DNA from: Prevotella sp.
GTDB taxonomy: Bacteria > Bacteroidota > Bacteroidia > Bacteroidales > Bacteroidaceae
Assembly (NCBI GenBank): GCA_016283605.1
Contig: JAEENF010000139.1
Span: forward strand, 1 to 12,098
Direction of reading: 5' to 3'
DNA length: 12,098 nt
The notes below the pieces were generated by a model. It was given only the letters and a program-made list of their open reading frames with translations, was not told where the DNA came from and made no database searches. Position numbers and translations under genes: made by a program. Shown here one piece after another: positions 1-7,077 of this stretch. The first letter of the stretch is position 1; every line of letters starts with the position of its first letter.

Positions 1-54
1 CGCAAAATTTTCAAGATAGCAAATACATTATTAACATTTTAAAGAAAGAAAATT

Positions 55-291
55 ATGTCAGAAATTGAAAGCAAAGTAAAGGCTATTATCGTAGACAAAC
101 TGGGTGTTGATGAGGCTGAGGTTAAGCCAGAGGCAAGTTTCACAAATGATCTGGGCGCAGATTCACTGGATACCGTAGAGCTCATCATGGAATTTGAGAA
201 GGAATTCGGTATTTCTATCCCCGACGATAAGGCTGAGAAGATCGGTACTGTAGGTGATGCTATCGCTTATATCGAGGAGAACGCAAAATAA
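55..291 (+). CDS. acpP: Acyl carrier protein
   Basis: This 78-residue acidic protein is the cytoplasmic carrier of growing acyl chains in type II fatty acid synthesis. The phosphopantetheine attachment motif DSL is at residues 36-38, with Ser37 (codon 163-165) as the modified serine in GADSLDTVELIMEFE. Length and the helix II sequence match bacterial AcpP end to end. The start is preceded by an A-rich stretch (AAAGAAAGAAAATT) rather than a Shine-Dalgarno site, as is usual in Bacteroidota. No TAnnTTTG promoter is visible in bases 1-54, so the promoter probably lies to the left of the window. The gene is followed by fabF, its direct partner enzyme, after a 66-bp gap that holds a strong stem-loop. 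Confidence 0.98.
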   Translation: MSEIESKVKAIIVDKLGVDEAEVKPEASFTNDLGADSLDTVELIMEFEKEFGISIPDDKAEKIGTVGDAIAYIEENAK

Positions 292-305
292 ATTTTGATG
301 AATAA

Positions 306-342
306 CATAATGGTTGTTTCGAGATCCGAAGCAACCATTATG
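306..342 (+). terminator. 16-bp stem-loop between acpP and fabF (partial terminator or processing site)
   Basis: Arms 306-321 and 327-342 pair over all 16 positions (one G-U wobble, T318 with G331) around a 5-nt loop, AGATC. The 3' flank is CTTTAAAATT, a weak T tract, so complete termination is doubtful. Its position suggests attenuation, or a stable 3' end for a short acpP message, so that ACP is made in excess over FabF. The pairing is read directly; the role is inferred. Confidence 0.5.
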
Positions 343-357
343 CTTTAAAATTAGCTT

Positions 358-1620
358 ATGGAATTAAAAAGAGTAGTTGTAACAGGTCTTGGCGCAGTGA
401 CGCCAGTCGGCAACACTCCTGATGAGATGTGGAAGAACCTGCTCAATGGAGTTAGCGGTGCAGCACCTATTACACTTTTCGATGCAAGCCTGTTTAAGAC
501 ACAATTCGCTTGTGAGGTGAAGAACCTCAATATCAATGATTATATCGACCGCAAGGAGGCTCGTAAGATGGACCGCTATACCCAGCTGGCCCTGATTGCC
601 GCCCAGCAGGCTGTCGATGACAGTAAGATGGATCTTGATACTGAAGACAAAAACCGCATTGGTGTGGTCTTTGGCGTTGGTATCGGTGGAATTAAGACCT
701 TCGAGGACGAAGTGAAGTACTATGGTGTACATGAGGCCGATGGTCCTAAGTTCAATCCTTTCTTCATTCCGAAGATGATTGCTGACATCGCAGCAGGTCA
801 GATTTCGATTCAGTATGGCTTCCACGGCCCCAACTATATCACTGCTTCTGCCTGTGCTTCTTCATCGAATGCACTGGCTGATGCCTTCAACCTGATTCGT
901 CTTGGCAAGGCCAATGCCATCGTTGCTGGTGGTGCTGAGGCTGCTATCTGCGCTTGTGGCGTAGGTGGTTTCAATGCCATGCATGCCCTCTCTACCCGTA
1001 ATGATGAACCAGAGAAGGCTAGCCGTCCGTTTAGTGCCAGCCGTGATGGTTTCATCATGGCCGAGGGTGCCGGTTGCCTGATTCTTGAGGAACTGGAGCA
1101 CGCTAAGGCTCGTGGTGCGAAGATCTATGCAGAGATGGTTGGTGCAGGTATGAGTGCTGATGCTCATCATATCACTGCTTCTCATCCTGAGGGACTTGGT
1201 GCCAAGCTCGTGATGCAGAACGCCCTCGAGGATGCAGAGTTGAAGCCAGAGGATATCGACTATATCAATGTTCACGGCACATCTACCCACGTGGGTGATA
1301 TCTCTGAGGCTAAGGCCATCAAGGAGGTGTTTGGTGATGCTGCCTTCAAACTGAATATTTCTTCCACAAAATCGATGACTGGTCACCTGCTTGGTGCAGC
1401 AGGCGCTGTTGAGGCTATGGTTACGGTGCTGGCAGTGAAGAACGATATCGTTCCTCCCACCATTAACCACGAGGATGGCGATGAGGATCCAGAGATCGAC
1501 TACAATCTGAACTTCACATTCAATAAGGCTCAGAAGCGTGAGGTACGTGCTGGTCTCAGCAATACCTTCGGCTTTGGCGGTCACAATGCTTGTGTGGTAT
1601 TTAAAAAATATGTGGATTAA
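358..1620 (+). CDS. fabF: Beta-ketoacyl-ACP synthase II
   Basis: This 420-residue thiolase-fold condensing enzyme extends acyl-ACP with malonyl-ACP in fatty acid elongation in the cytoplasm. The catalytic triad is complete: Cys166 in TASACASSSNAL, His306 in NVHGTSTHVGD, and His343 in STKSMTGHLLGAAG, with the conserved Lys338 just before it. The N-terminal motif RVVVTGLGAVTPVG and the C-terminal NTFGFGGHNACVVF are typical of FabF. Length is normal for the family. The start follows an A/T-rich leader without a Shine-Dalgarno site. It follows acpP, and the last 11 bases overlap the start of rnc, an order well known in bacteria (acpP-fabF-rnc). Confidence 0.97.
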   Translation: MELKRVVVTGLGAVTPVGNTPDEMWKNLLNGVSGAAPITLFDASLFKTQFACEVKNLNINDYIDRKEARKMDRYTQLALIAAQQAVDDSKMDLDTEDKNRIGVVFGVGIGGIKTFEDEVKYYGVHEADGPKFNPFFIPKMIADIAAGQISIQYGFHGPNYITASACASSSNALADAFNLIRLGKANAIVAGGAEAAICACGVGGFNAMHALSTRNDEPEKASRPFSASRDGFIMAEGAGCLILEELEHAKARGAKIYAEMVGAGMSADAHHITASHPEGLGAKLVMQNALEDAELKPEDIDYINVHGTSTHVGDISEAKAIKEVFGDAAFKLNISSTKSMTGHLLGAAGAVEAMVTVLAVKNDIVPPTINHEDGDEDPEIDYNLNFTFNKAQKREVRAGLSNTFGFGGHNACVVFKKYVD

Positions 1621-2659
1621 TAATTTTATTGACAGGATAAAGCTCCCTTTCCGCAAGGATAAGGAGCTTTTTTCTGCTCTCTACGAGATACTGGGTTTCT
1701 ATCCTCACGACATCAAGTATTACCGTCAGGCACTGATGCACAAAAGCATTGGCAGACGCAACGAGAAGGGTAAGCCGCTCAACAATGAGCGCTTGGAATT
1801 CCTGGGCGATGCCATCCTGGATGCAGCAGTGGGTGATATCGTTTATCGTCACTATGAAGGTAAACGTGAGGGATTCTTGACAAATACCCGTAGTAAACTG
1901 GTATCACGCGAGACTTTGGGTAAACTTGCTACCGAGATGGGTCTTTCGCAGTTGATCCTCTCAGCAGGCCACAGTAATTCTCACAACAGCTACGTAGGTG
2001 GTAATGCCTTTGAAGCTCTTGTGGGTGCCATTTATCTGGACAGAGGCTACGAAGCCTGTATGTGGTTCTGGGAGAACAGGGTGCTGGGAAGATATATCAA
2101 CCTCGACAAAGTGGCCTTCAAGGAAGTCAACTTCAAGTCAAAACTCTTAGAGTGGAGTCAGAAGAATAAGGTCCGCATGGACTATCGGATGCTGAAACAG
2201 AAGAAGGATGACAACGGTAGTCCTATCTTCAGTTTCATGGTGGTGCTTGAGGGCGTAGAGGGCGAGAAAGGTTCAGGCTTTTCGAAGAAAGAAGCTCAGC
2301 AGATGGCCTCGAAGGAAACCCTTCAGAAGCTGAAGCGTGAGCCACAATTCGTAGAACAGATTTTCAAAGCAAAATCAGATCGTACGAAAATGGAGGAAGA
2401 GCCTACGATGCTTGTGCCTGATCCAGAGAAGGAACAGCAGGATTTTATCATTGCAAATGATAGTGTAGAGGGTAGAACTGAGAGTATAGATTTTGCTGCC
2501 GCTCCGCAGGAGTCTTCAGCAGCGGAAGCAAACTCTAAACTCTCCACTCCAAACTCTCAGTTAGATGACGAATTCGACCTCTCTGATATCACTCATAAGG
2601 AGAAATCCCGTGAGGATATTATCGCAGAGGCTGAGGCAGCAGCTTTCGCAGAGGAATAA
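1610..2659 (+). CDS. rnc: Ribonuclease III with long acidic C-terminal tail
   Basis: RNase III cleaves double-stranded RNA (rRNA precursors, structured mRNAs). The catalytic domain covers about residues 20-160 and has the signature NERLEFLGDAILD. Glu60, Glu63, Asp67 and Glu87 align with E. coli Glu38, Glu41, Asp45 and Glu65. In the second metal-binding motif, GGNAFEALVGAIYLD, Glu135 matches Glu117 but Asn132 stands where E. coli has Asp114. A dsRNA-binding domain follows at about 173-244. Residues 245-349 form an acidic, low-complexity tail absent from the 226-residue E. coli enzyme, and part of it (308-317) is encoded by a 7-bp repeat. I chose the ATG at 1610, which gives 349 residues and overlaps the fabF stop by 11 bases; an in-frame upstream ATG at 1538 lies deep inside fabF and adds no homologous sequence. 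Translational coupling to fabF is likely. Confidence 0.93.
   Translation: MWINNFIDRIKLPFRKDKELFSALYEILGFYPHDIKYYRQALMHKSIGRRNEKGKPLNNERLEFLGDAILDAAVGDIVYRHYEGKREGFLTNTRSKLVSRETLGKLATEMGLSQLILSAGHSNSHNSYVGGNAFEALVGAIYLDRGYEACMWFWENRVLGRYINLDKVAFKEVNFKSKLLEWSQKNKVRMDYRMLKQKKDDNGSPIFSFMVVLEGVEGEKGSGFSKKEAQQMASKETLQKLKREPQFVEQIFKAKSDRTKMEEEPTMLVPDPEKEQQDFIIANDSVEGRTESIDFAAAPQESSAAEANSKLSTPNSQLDDEFDLSDITHKEKSREDIIAEAEAAAFAEE
2531..2558 (+). repeat. Four 7-bp tandem repeats inside the rnc tail
   Basis: Four consecutive heptamers read AACTCTA, AACTCTC, CACTCCA, AACTCTC. They encode rnc residues 308 to about 317 (NSKLSTPNSQ) in the poorly conserved acidic tail. Because 7 is not a multiple of 3, a change of one unit would shift the frame of the last 30-40 codons. 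Confidence 0.75.
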
Positions 2660-2709
2660 TTATACCTTATTATATAAAAAAAACGTAAATTATTCCCCCG
2701 TTACAATGG

Positions 2710-2742
2710 AATTGCGTAATTTTGCACCAAAATTGCGCAATT
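2710..2742. promoter_or_regulatory. Paired 12-bp palindromes over the GH3-gene promoter (operator candidate)
   Basis: Bases 2731-2742 are a perfect palindrome, AATTGCGCAATT. Bases 2710-2721 are a second copy with one change, AATTGCGTAATT. Their centres are 21 bp apart, about two helical turns, which would put two bound dimers on the same face of the DNA. The left copy overlaps the -7 element and the right one lies at the expected transcript start. The whole region can also fold as an inverted repeat: arms 2710-2724 and 2728-2742 pair at all 15 positions with one G-U. Binding by a regulator is inferred. Confidence 0.55.
2717..2724 (+). promoter_or_regulatory. Bacteroidota -7 promoter element (TAATTTTG)
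   Basis: TAATTTTG fits the TAnnTTTG consensus and lies 25 bp before the GH3-gene ATG. No clear TTTG -33 element is found at 19-21 bp upstream, so the promoter may be weak or activator-dependent. It marks the likely start of a transcript separate from acpP-fabF-rnc. Confidence 0.6.
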
Positions 2743-2748
2743 TATATC

Positions 2749-4245
2749 ATGAGTATTACTGGTATAGTAAGAAAAGTCTTTGAGTCTCGTCAACGGGCAT
2801 TGGAGAAGCACCAGAGTGGGGGAGAGACCCTACAGAGAGAGGTGCTGAGCCGACTTATCCATGAGGCCAAAGAGACGGAATACGGACGAAATCATGCCTT
2901 CACAGCGATGAAGGGCTATGAAGATTTCGTCCACCATATTCCTGTCAATACCTATGAGGAACTGAAAGACAGTATTGATCGCATGCGTCATGGTGAGGCC
3001 GATGTGCTCTGGCCAGGAACAGTGAAATGGTATGCGAAATCCTCAGGTACTACTAATGACAAATCGAAGTTTATCCCTGTCAGTCGTGAAGGTCTGAAGC
3101 GGATGCACTATCAAGGTGGCTTCGATGCTGTGGCCATGTATCTGCAGAACAATCCCAAATCGAGAATCTTTGACGGAAGGTCCTTGATTCTTGGTGGCAG
3201 TCATGCGCCCAACTATAACGTGAAAGATTCACTGGTGGGTGACCTCAGTGCTATTCTCATCGAGAATATCAACCCGTTGGCAAACTTGGTGCGTGTGCCC
3301 AAGAAGAAGACGGCCCTGTTGAGTGATTTTGAGCTCAAGCGCGACAAGATAGCCCGTGAGGCGATGAACAAGAACGTCACCAATATCTCTGGTGTACCTT
3401 CGTGGATGCTCTCTGTGCTGACACGTATGATGGAGATCACAGGCAAGACGTATTTGGAAGAAGTTTGGCCAAATATTGAGATGTTCTTTCATGGCGGCGT
3501 AGCCTTTACTCCCTATCGCAAACAGTATGAACAACTCATCACCTCGCCCAAGATGCATTATATGGAGACCTATAATGCCAGCGAGGGATTCTTCGGACTT
3601 CAGAATGATCCATCGGACAATTCGATGCTTCTGATGCTTGACTACGATGTGTTCTATGAGTTCATACCGATGGACGGAGGTGATCCCATTCCACTTTGGG
3701 CTGTGGAGACGGGCAAGAACTATGCGATGGTCATCTCTACCTGCTGCGGACTTTGGCGCTATGAGATTGGTGACACCATTCAGTTCACCTCAACGAACCC
3801 CTATAAGTTCATCATCTCTGGCCGTACGAAACATTTCATCAACGCCTTCGGTGAGGAGTTGATTGTGGATAATGCCGAGAAGGGATTGGCTTATGCCTGT
3901 GAGCAGACGGGTGCAGAGGTATCTGAATACACTGCAGCCCCAGTCTTTATGGATGCTAATGCGAAATGCCGCCATCAGTGGCTCATAGAGTTTGCCAAGC
4001 GGCCGGAGAATCTTCAGCAGTTCGCAGAATTGCTTGACAAGCGTCTGCAGGAGATAAACAGCGACTACGAGGCCAAGCGCTATAAGGATATCACGCTCCA
4101 ACCTCTCGAAATCGTTGAGGCTCGTCCTCAATTGTTTAACGATTGGCTGAAGCAGCGTGGAAAGTTAGGTGGGCAACATAAGGTGCCTCGTCTGAGCAAC
4201 AATCGCGATACCATCGAACAACTGCTGACGCTGAATAAAAGGTAA
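2749..4245 (+). CDS. GH3-family (auxin-responsive-like) acyl-adenylate protein
   Basis: This 498-residue protein belongs to the GH3 branch of adenylate-forming (ANL) enzymes, whose plant members join amino acids to carboxylic-acid hormones through an acyl-AMP. Bacterial members are common, but their substrates are mostly unknown. Visible motifs are the ATP-binding SSGTTNDKS (98-106), YNASEG (275-280, the A5-like adenine loop), WRYEIGD (336-342) and GRTKHFINAFGEEL (358-371), all intact, so ATP-dependent acyl activation is plausible. The ATG at 2749 is preferred over one at 2722, because the latter lies in the -7 promoter element. The leader is very short and has no Shine-Dalgarno site. It heads an operon with the next four genes (gaps of 11, 7, 6 and 36 bp). 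The protein has no signal peptide and is probably cytoplasmic. Confidence 0.88.
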   Translation: MSITGIVRKVFESRQRALEKHQSGGETLQREVLSRLIHEAKETEYGRNHAFTAMKGYEDFVHHIPVNTYEELKDSIDRMRHGEADVLWPGTVKWYAKSSGTTNDKSKFIPVSREGLKRMHYQGGFDAVAMYLQNNPKSRIFDGRSLILGGSHAPNYNVKDSLVGDLSAILIENINPLANLVRVPKKKTALLSDFELKRDKIAREAMNKNVTNISGVPSWMLSVLTRMMEITGKTYLEEVWPNIEMFFHGGVAFTPYRKQYEQLITSPKMHYMETYNASEGFFGLQNDPSDNSMLLMLDYDVFYEFIPMDGGDPIPLWAVETGKNYAMVISTCCGLWRYEIGDTIQFTSTNPYKFIISGRTKHFINAFGEELIVDNAEKGLAYACEQTGAEVSEYTAAPVFMDANAKCRHQWLIEFAKRPENLQQFAELLDKRLQEINSDYEAKRYKDITLQPLEIVEARPQLFNDWLKQRGKLGGQHKVPRLSNNRDTIEQLLTLNKR

Positions 4246-4335
4246 AAAAGTAAAAAATGAAAGATATCATAACAATGATAAGCAGAAGATGTAAAGGCAA
4301 GGGACTTTTCTTACCTTTTTACCTTTTTACCTTTT
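4237..4335 (+). promoter_or_regulatory. Long-range inverted repeat masking the lipoprotein gene start
   Basis: The purine-rich leader 4237-4256, directly before the ATG at 4257, is complementary to 4316-4335 in the signal-peptide repeat: 19 of 20 positions pair, with one A-C mismatch at 4249/4323. A second register is possible, 4246-4256 with 4332-4342. If folded in mRNA, the ribosome-binding region would be double-stranded with a 59-nt loop. The stem is A-U rich, so its stability is uncertain, and a regulatory role is inferred. Confidence 0.4.
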
Positions 4336-6254
4336 TACTTTTAGTAGCTTGCGCCAGGATGGGGCAGCCTGATGGAGGCTGGTACGACGATGATCCTCCT
4401 AAGGTAGTTGGAGCAACACCAGCAGACCAGGCTACGAATGTCAAGACACAGAAAGTGACCATCTACTTCGATGAGTATATCAAGTTACAGGATGCCACGA
4501 ATAAGGTCATCATCTCTCCCCCTCAGTTGGAGATGCCCGAAATCAAGGCTGCCGGTAAGAAGATTGTGGTAGAGCTGAAAGACACCCTCAAGGAGAATAC
4601 CACCTATACCATTGACTTCAGCGATGCCATTACCGATAATAATGAAGGCAATCCGATGGGTAATTACACCTACAGTTTCTCTACAGGTGAGCGTATCGAT
4701 ACCTTCGAGGTGTCAGGTTATGTGCTCGATGCCAGTAACCTTGAACCTGTCAAGGGCATCCTCGTCGGTCTCTACGATGATCTGGCTGATTCTGCCTTTA
4801 AGACGAAACCACTCATGCGAGTCTCACGTACTGACGGCTCTGGACATTTTGTGGTGAAGGGTATTGCCCCAGGCACCTATCGTGCCTATGCCTTGCAGGA
4901 TGCCGATGGTGACTTCCGCTTTACGCAGAAGAGTGAGATGATTGCCTTCAGTCACGATACCTTCGAGCCTAGTTCGAAGCCTGACACACGTGTAGATACC
5001 GTATGGCGTGATTCTCTTCATATCGATGCCCTGCTGCAGGTGCCTTATACCCACTTCCTGCCTGACGATATCACTTTGTTGGCGTTTACCCAGAAACAGA
5101 CAGATCGTATGCTGTTGAAGACAGAACGTATAGAACCCAATAAGTTCTCGATGTACTTCACCTATGGCGATTCCCTGTTGCCTGTCATCAGGGGTTTGAA
5201 CTTTAATGCTGATGACGCTTTTGTCCTCGAGGCTAACGAGAAGCAGGATACCCTTCATTACTGGTTGCGCGATACACTGTTGGTCAATACCGATTCATTG
5301 GAGATGGAGATCCAGTATCGTACGACAGACACACTTGGCGTCCTGCAGCTGAAGACGGATACCATTATGGGTACAGCTAAAGTGCCTTATGCTAAACGGT
5401 TGAAAGAAAAAGCCAAGGAGATTGAGAAGTGGCAGAAGGAACAGGAGAAGAAAAAGAAACGAGAAGAACCCTACGATTCAATCTATCCCGTCAAGCCCTT
5501 AGAACCCAAATACACGGTCTCAGCCGCACTAGCTCCAGACGCTAAGACAACTGTCGAGATGCCTGTTCCATTGTCTCATTGCGATACGTCGGCTGTTCAT
5601 CTCTACTCCAAGATTGATACACTGTGGTATGAAACCGATATTGTCTTCCGACAATCTAAGGAGAATATCCGCGTCTATGAGCTTCTCGCTGAATGGCAAC
5701 CAGGTTTGGAGTACAGTCTCGAAATTGACTCAGGTGCTTTCGTAGATATCTATGGGTTGGCATCCAATGCTTATAAACAAGGTATCAAGGTCAAGGCCAC
5801 CGAGGAGTATAGCAGTGTGTTCCTGAACATCAGTGGTGTGAATGCGCCAGACACCTCTATCGTTGTCGAGATGCTGAGTTCGTCGGATACACCTATGAAG
5901 CAGGTTCGTGTTAAAAACGGAACGGCAGAGTTCTATTATGTAACACCTGGCACTTATTATTTCCGAGCCTTCATCGATCTGAACGGCAACGGTATATGGG
6001 ATACGGGCGACTATGATGCCGACTTACAGGCAGAGCCCGTCTATTACTATTCGAGGGAGTTGGAATGTAAGGAGAAGTGGGATGTTACAGAGTCGTGGAA
6101 CCTTACTGCTAAGCCTCGTTTCAAGCAGAAGCCTCAGGCGATTACCAAGCAGAAGCCCGATCAGGCTAAGAAATTAAAGAACCGCAATCTCGAGCGTGCC
6201 AAGGAACTTGGCATAGAATATCTCAAAACAAAAGGAATAAACTTAGGAAAATAA
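4257..6254 (+). CDS. Large Ig-like domain lipoprotein
   Basis: This 665-residue predicted lipoprotein is of unknown function. A lipoprotein signal peptide ends in LLLVAC with the lipidated Cys at residue 32; most of its hydrophobic core is encoded by an 8-bp tandem repeat. A bacterial Ig-like domain of the SbsA/Big_5 type covers about 47-144 (PPKVVGATPADQATNV ... YSFSTG). It is followed by a transthyretin- or Cna-B-like beta sandwich at about 150-215 (VSGYVLDASNLEPVKGI, KGIAPGTYRAYALQD). A Lys/Glu-rich, probably helical linker is near 380-405. The C-terminal part holds DLNGNGIWDTGDYD near 573-587, which resembles a calcium loop, and ends in a Lys-rich tail. The ATG at 4257 is used; an in-frame ATG at 4275 would keep the signal peptide and is possible. 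Attachment to the outer membrane is likely. It is followed after 7 bp by another exported protein gene. Confidence 0.85.
   Translation: MKDIITMISRRCKGKGLFLPFYLFTFLLLVACARMGQPDGGWYDDDPPKVVGATPADQATNVKTQKVTIYFDEYIKLQDATNKVIISPPQLEMPEIKAAGKKIVVELKDTLKENTTYTIDFSDAITDNNEGNPMGNYTYSFSTGERIDTFEVSGYVLDASNLEPVKGILVGLYDDLADSAFKTKPLMRVSRTDGSGHFVVKGIAPGTYRAYALQDADGDFRFTQKSEMIAFSHDTFEPSSKPDTRVDTVWRDSLHIDALLQVPYTHFLPDDITLLAFTQKQTDRMLLKTERIEPNKFSMYFTYGDSLLPVIRGLNFNADDAFVLEANEKQDTLHYWLRDTLLVNTDSLEMEIQYRTTDTLGVLQLKTDTIMGTAKVPYAKRLKEKAKEIEKWQKEQEKKKKREEPYDSIYPVKPLEPKYTVSAALAPDAKTTVEMPVPLSHCDTSAVHLYSKIDTLWYETDIVFRQSKENIRVYELLAEWQPGLEYSLEIDSGAFVDIYGLASNAYKQGIKVKATEEYSSVFLNISGVNAPDTSIVVEMLSSSDTPMKQVRVKNGTAEFYYVTPGTYYFRAFIDLNGNGIWDTGDYDADLQAEPVYYYSRELECKEKWDVTESWNLTAKPRFKQKPQAITKQKPDQAKKLKNRNLERAKELGIEYLKTKGINLGK
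4311..4342 (+). repeat. Four 8-bp tandem repeats in the lipoprotein signal peptide
   Basis: Units are TTACCTTT three times, then TTACTTTT. They encode the hydrophobic core of the signal peptide (within LFLPFYLFTFLLL). Gain or loss of one unit would shift the frame and remove the protein, so the array could act as a phase switch. The related complementary purine form lies before the start codon at 4237-4256. Confidence 0.8.
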
Positions 6255-6261
6255 ACGGCAT

Positions 6262-7071
6262 ATGAAAAGAATCTTTTTGATACTGTTCACTATTCACTGT
6301 TCACTATTCACTGCCTTTGCCCAGTGTGGCATAGAGAATACGGCTTTCAAGTCAGGTGAAGAGCTTGACTACGACCTTTACTTCAACTGGAAGTTTGTGT
6401 GGATGAAAGTCGGTACAGCATCGATGGACACGAAGATGGTGAAGTTTGAAGGAAAGGACGCCTGGAAGTCATACCTCATCACTCGAGGAAACAACAAGCT
6501 CGACAAGTATTTCATGATGCGCGATACACTGCTTAGCTATTGTAATCCCGACCTCTCGCCGCTTTACTTCAGAAAAGGCGCTCGTGAAGGAAAAAGCTAC
6601 TATGTTGATGAGATATGGTATAGCTATCCTAACGGCAACTGCCAGTTGAAGAAGCATCGCATCACCACGCATGCCGAGCACCTTTGGAAGACCAGTACCT
6701 ATAAGAATTGTATCTACGACATGATGTCGATATTCCTCCGTGCCCGTAATTTCGATGCTTCGAAGATCAAGAAGGGTCAGGTGATTTCTATGCCAATCAG
6801 TGATGCCCACCGTCTGTCAAATTCGTGGCTCGAATACAGAGGTAAGGAGAACTTCAAGATTAACGGCACTAAAGAGAAGTTCCGCTGTCTGGTCTTTTCT
6901 TTCTATGAGCGCGAGGAAGGCAAGTCGCATGAACTGATCCGCTTTTATGTCACCGACGACCAGAATCATATTCCCGTTCGTCTCGACATGTTCCTCAGCT
7001 TTGGCTCCGCAAAGGCTTTCCTGAATAGCTATAGGGGTGTACGCAGTCCCATGACCTCGAAACTCAAGTAG
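6262..7071 (+). CDS. Secreted DUF3108 family protein
   Basis: This 269-residue protein matches DUF3108, a family of exported proteins of unknown role common in Bacteroidota and Proteobacteria. A Sec signal peptide covers residues 1-20 (MKRIFLILF ... FTAFA, cut before QCG). The mature start ENTAFKSGEELDYDLYFNWKFVWMKVGTA carries the typical F-x-x-GE-x-L-x-Y opening and a 'VGTA' strand. The fold is expected to be a beta-rich, lipocalin-like periplasmic or outer-membrane-associated domain. Cys22 follows the predicted cut by one residue, but no lipobox is present. It starts 7 bp after the lipoprotein gene and ends 6 bp before the first kinase gene, so the genes are probably co-transcribed. The function is not known. 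Confidence 0.85.
   Translation: MKRIFLILFTIHCSLFTAFAQCGIENTAFKSGEELDYDLYFNWKFVWMKVGTASMDTKMVKFEGKDAWKSYLITRGNNKLDKYFMMRDTLLSYCNPDLSPLYFRKGAREGKSYYVDEIWYSYPNGNCQLKKHRITTHAEHLWKTSTYKNCIYDMMSIFLRARNFDASKIKKGQVISMPISDAHRLSNSWLEYRGKENFKINGTKEKFRCLVFSFYEREEGKSHELIRFYVTDDQNHIPVRLDMFLSFGSAKAFLNSYRGVRSPMTSKLK
6286..6313 (+). repeat. Four 7-bp tandem repeats in the DUF3108 signal peptide
   Basis: Heptamers alternate TTCACTA, TTCACTG, TTCACTA, TTCACTG, equal to two perfect 14-bp copies. They encode residues in the signal-peptide core (around FTIHCSLFTA). A one-unit change would be out of frame near the start of the gene. Confidence 0.8.
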
Positions 7072-7077
7072 TAGTCT

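Noticed and set aside
1538..1609. Upstream in-frame ATG giving a 373-residue RNase III
   Set aside because: It would overlap fabF by 83 bases and adds a segment unlike RNase III; the ATG at 1610 fits the family start and the overlap with the fabF stop.
862..1656. 264-codon open frame antisense to fabF
   Set aside because: It has no recognisable domain and is explained by the codon pattern of fabF on the other strand.
2722..2748. Nine-residue N-terminal extension of the GH3 protein
   Set aside because: The ATG at 2722 is inside the TAATTTTG promoter element, upstream of the expected transcript start.
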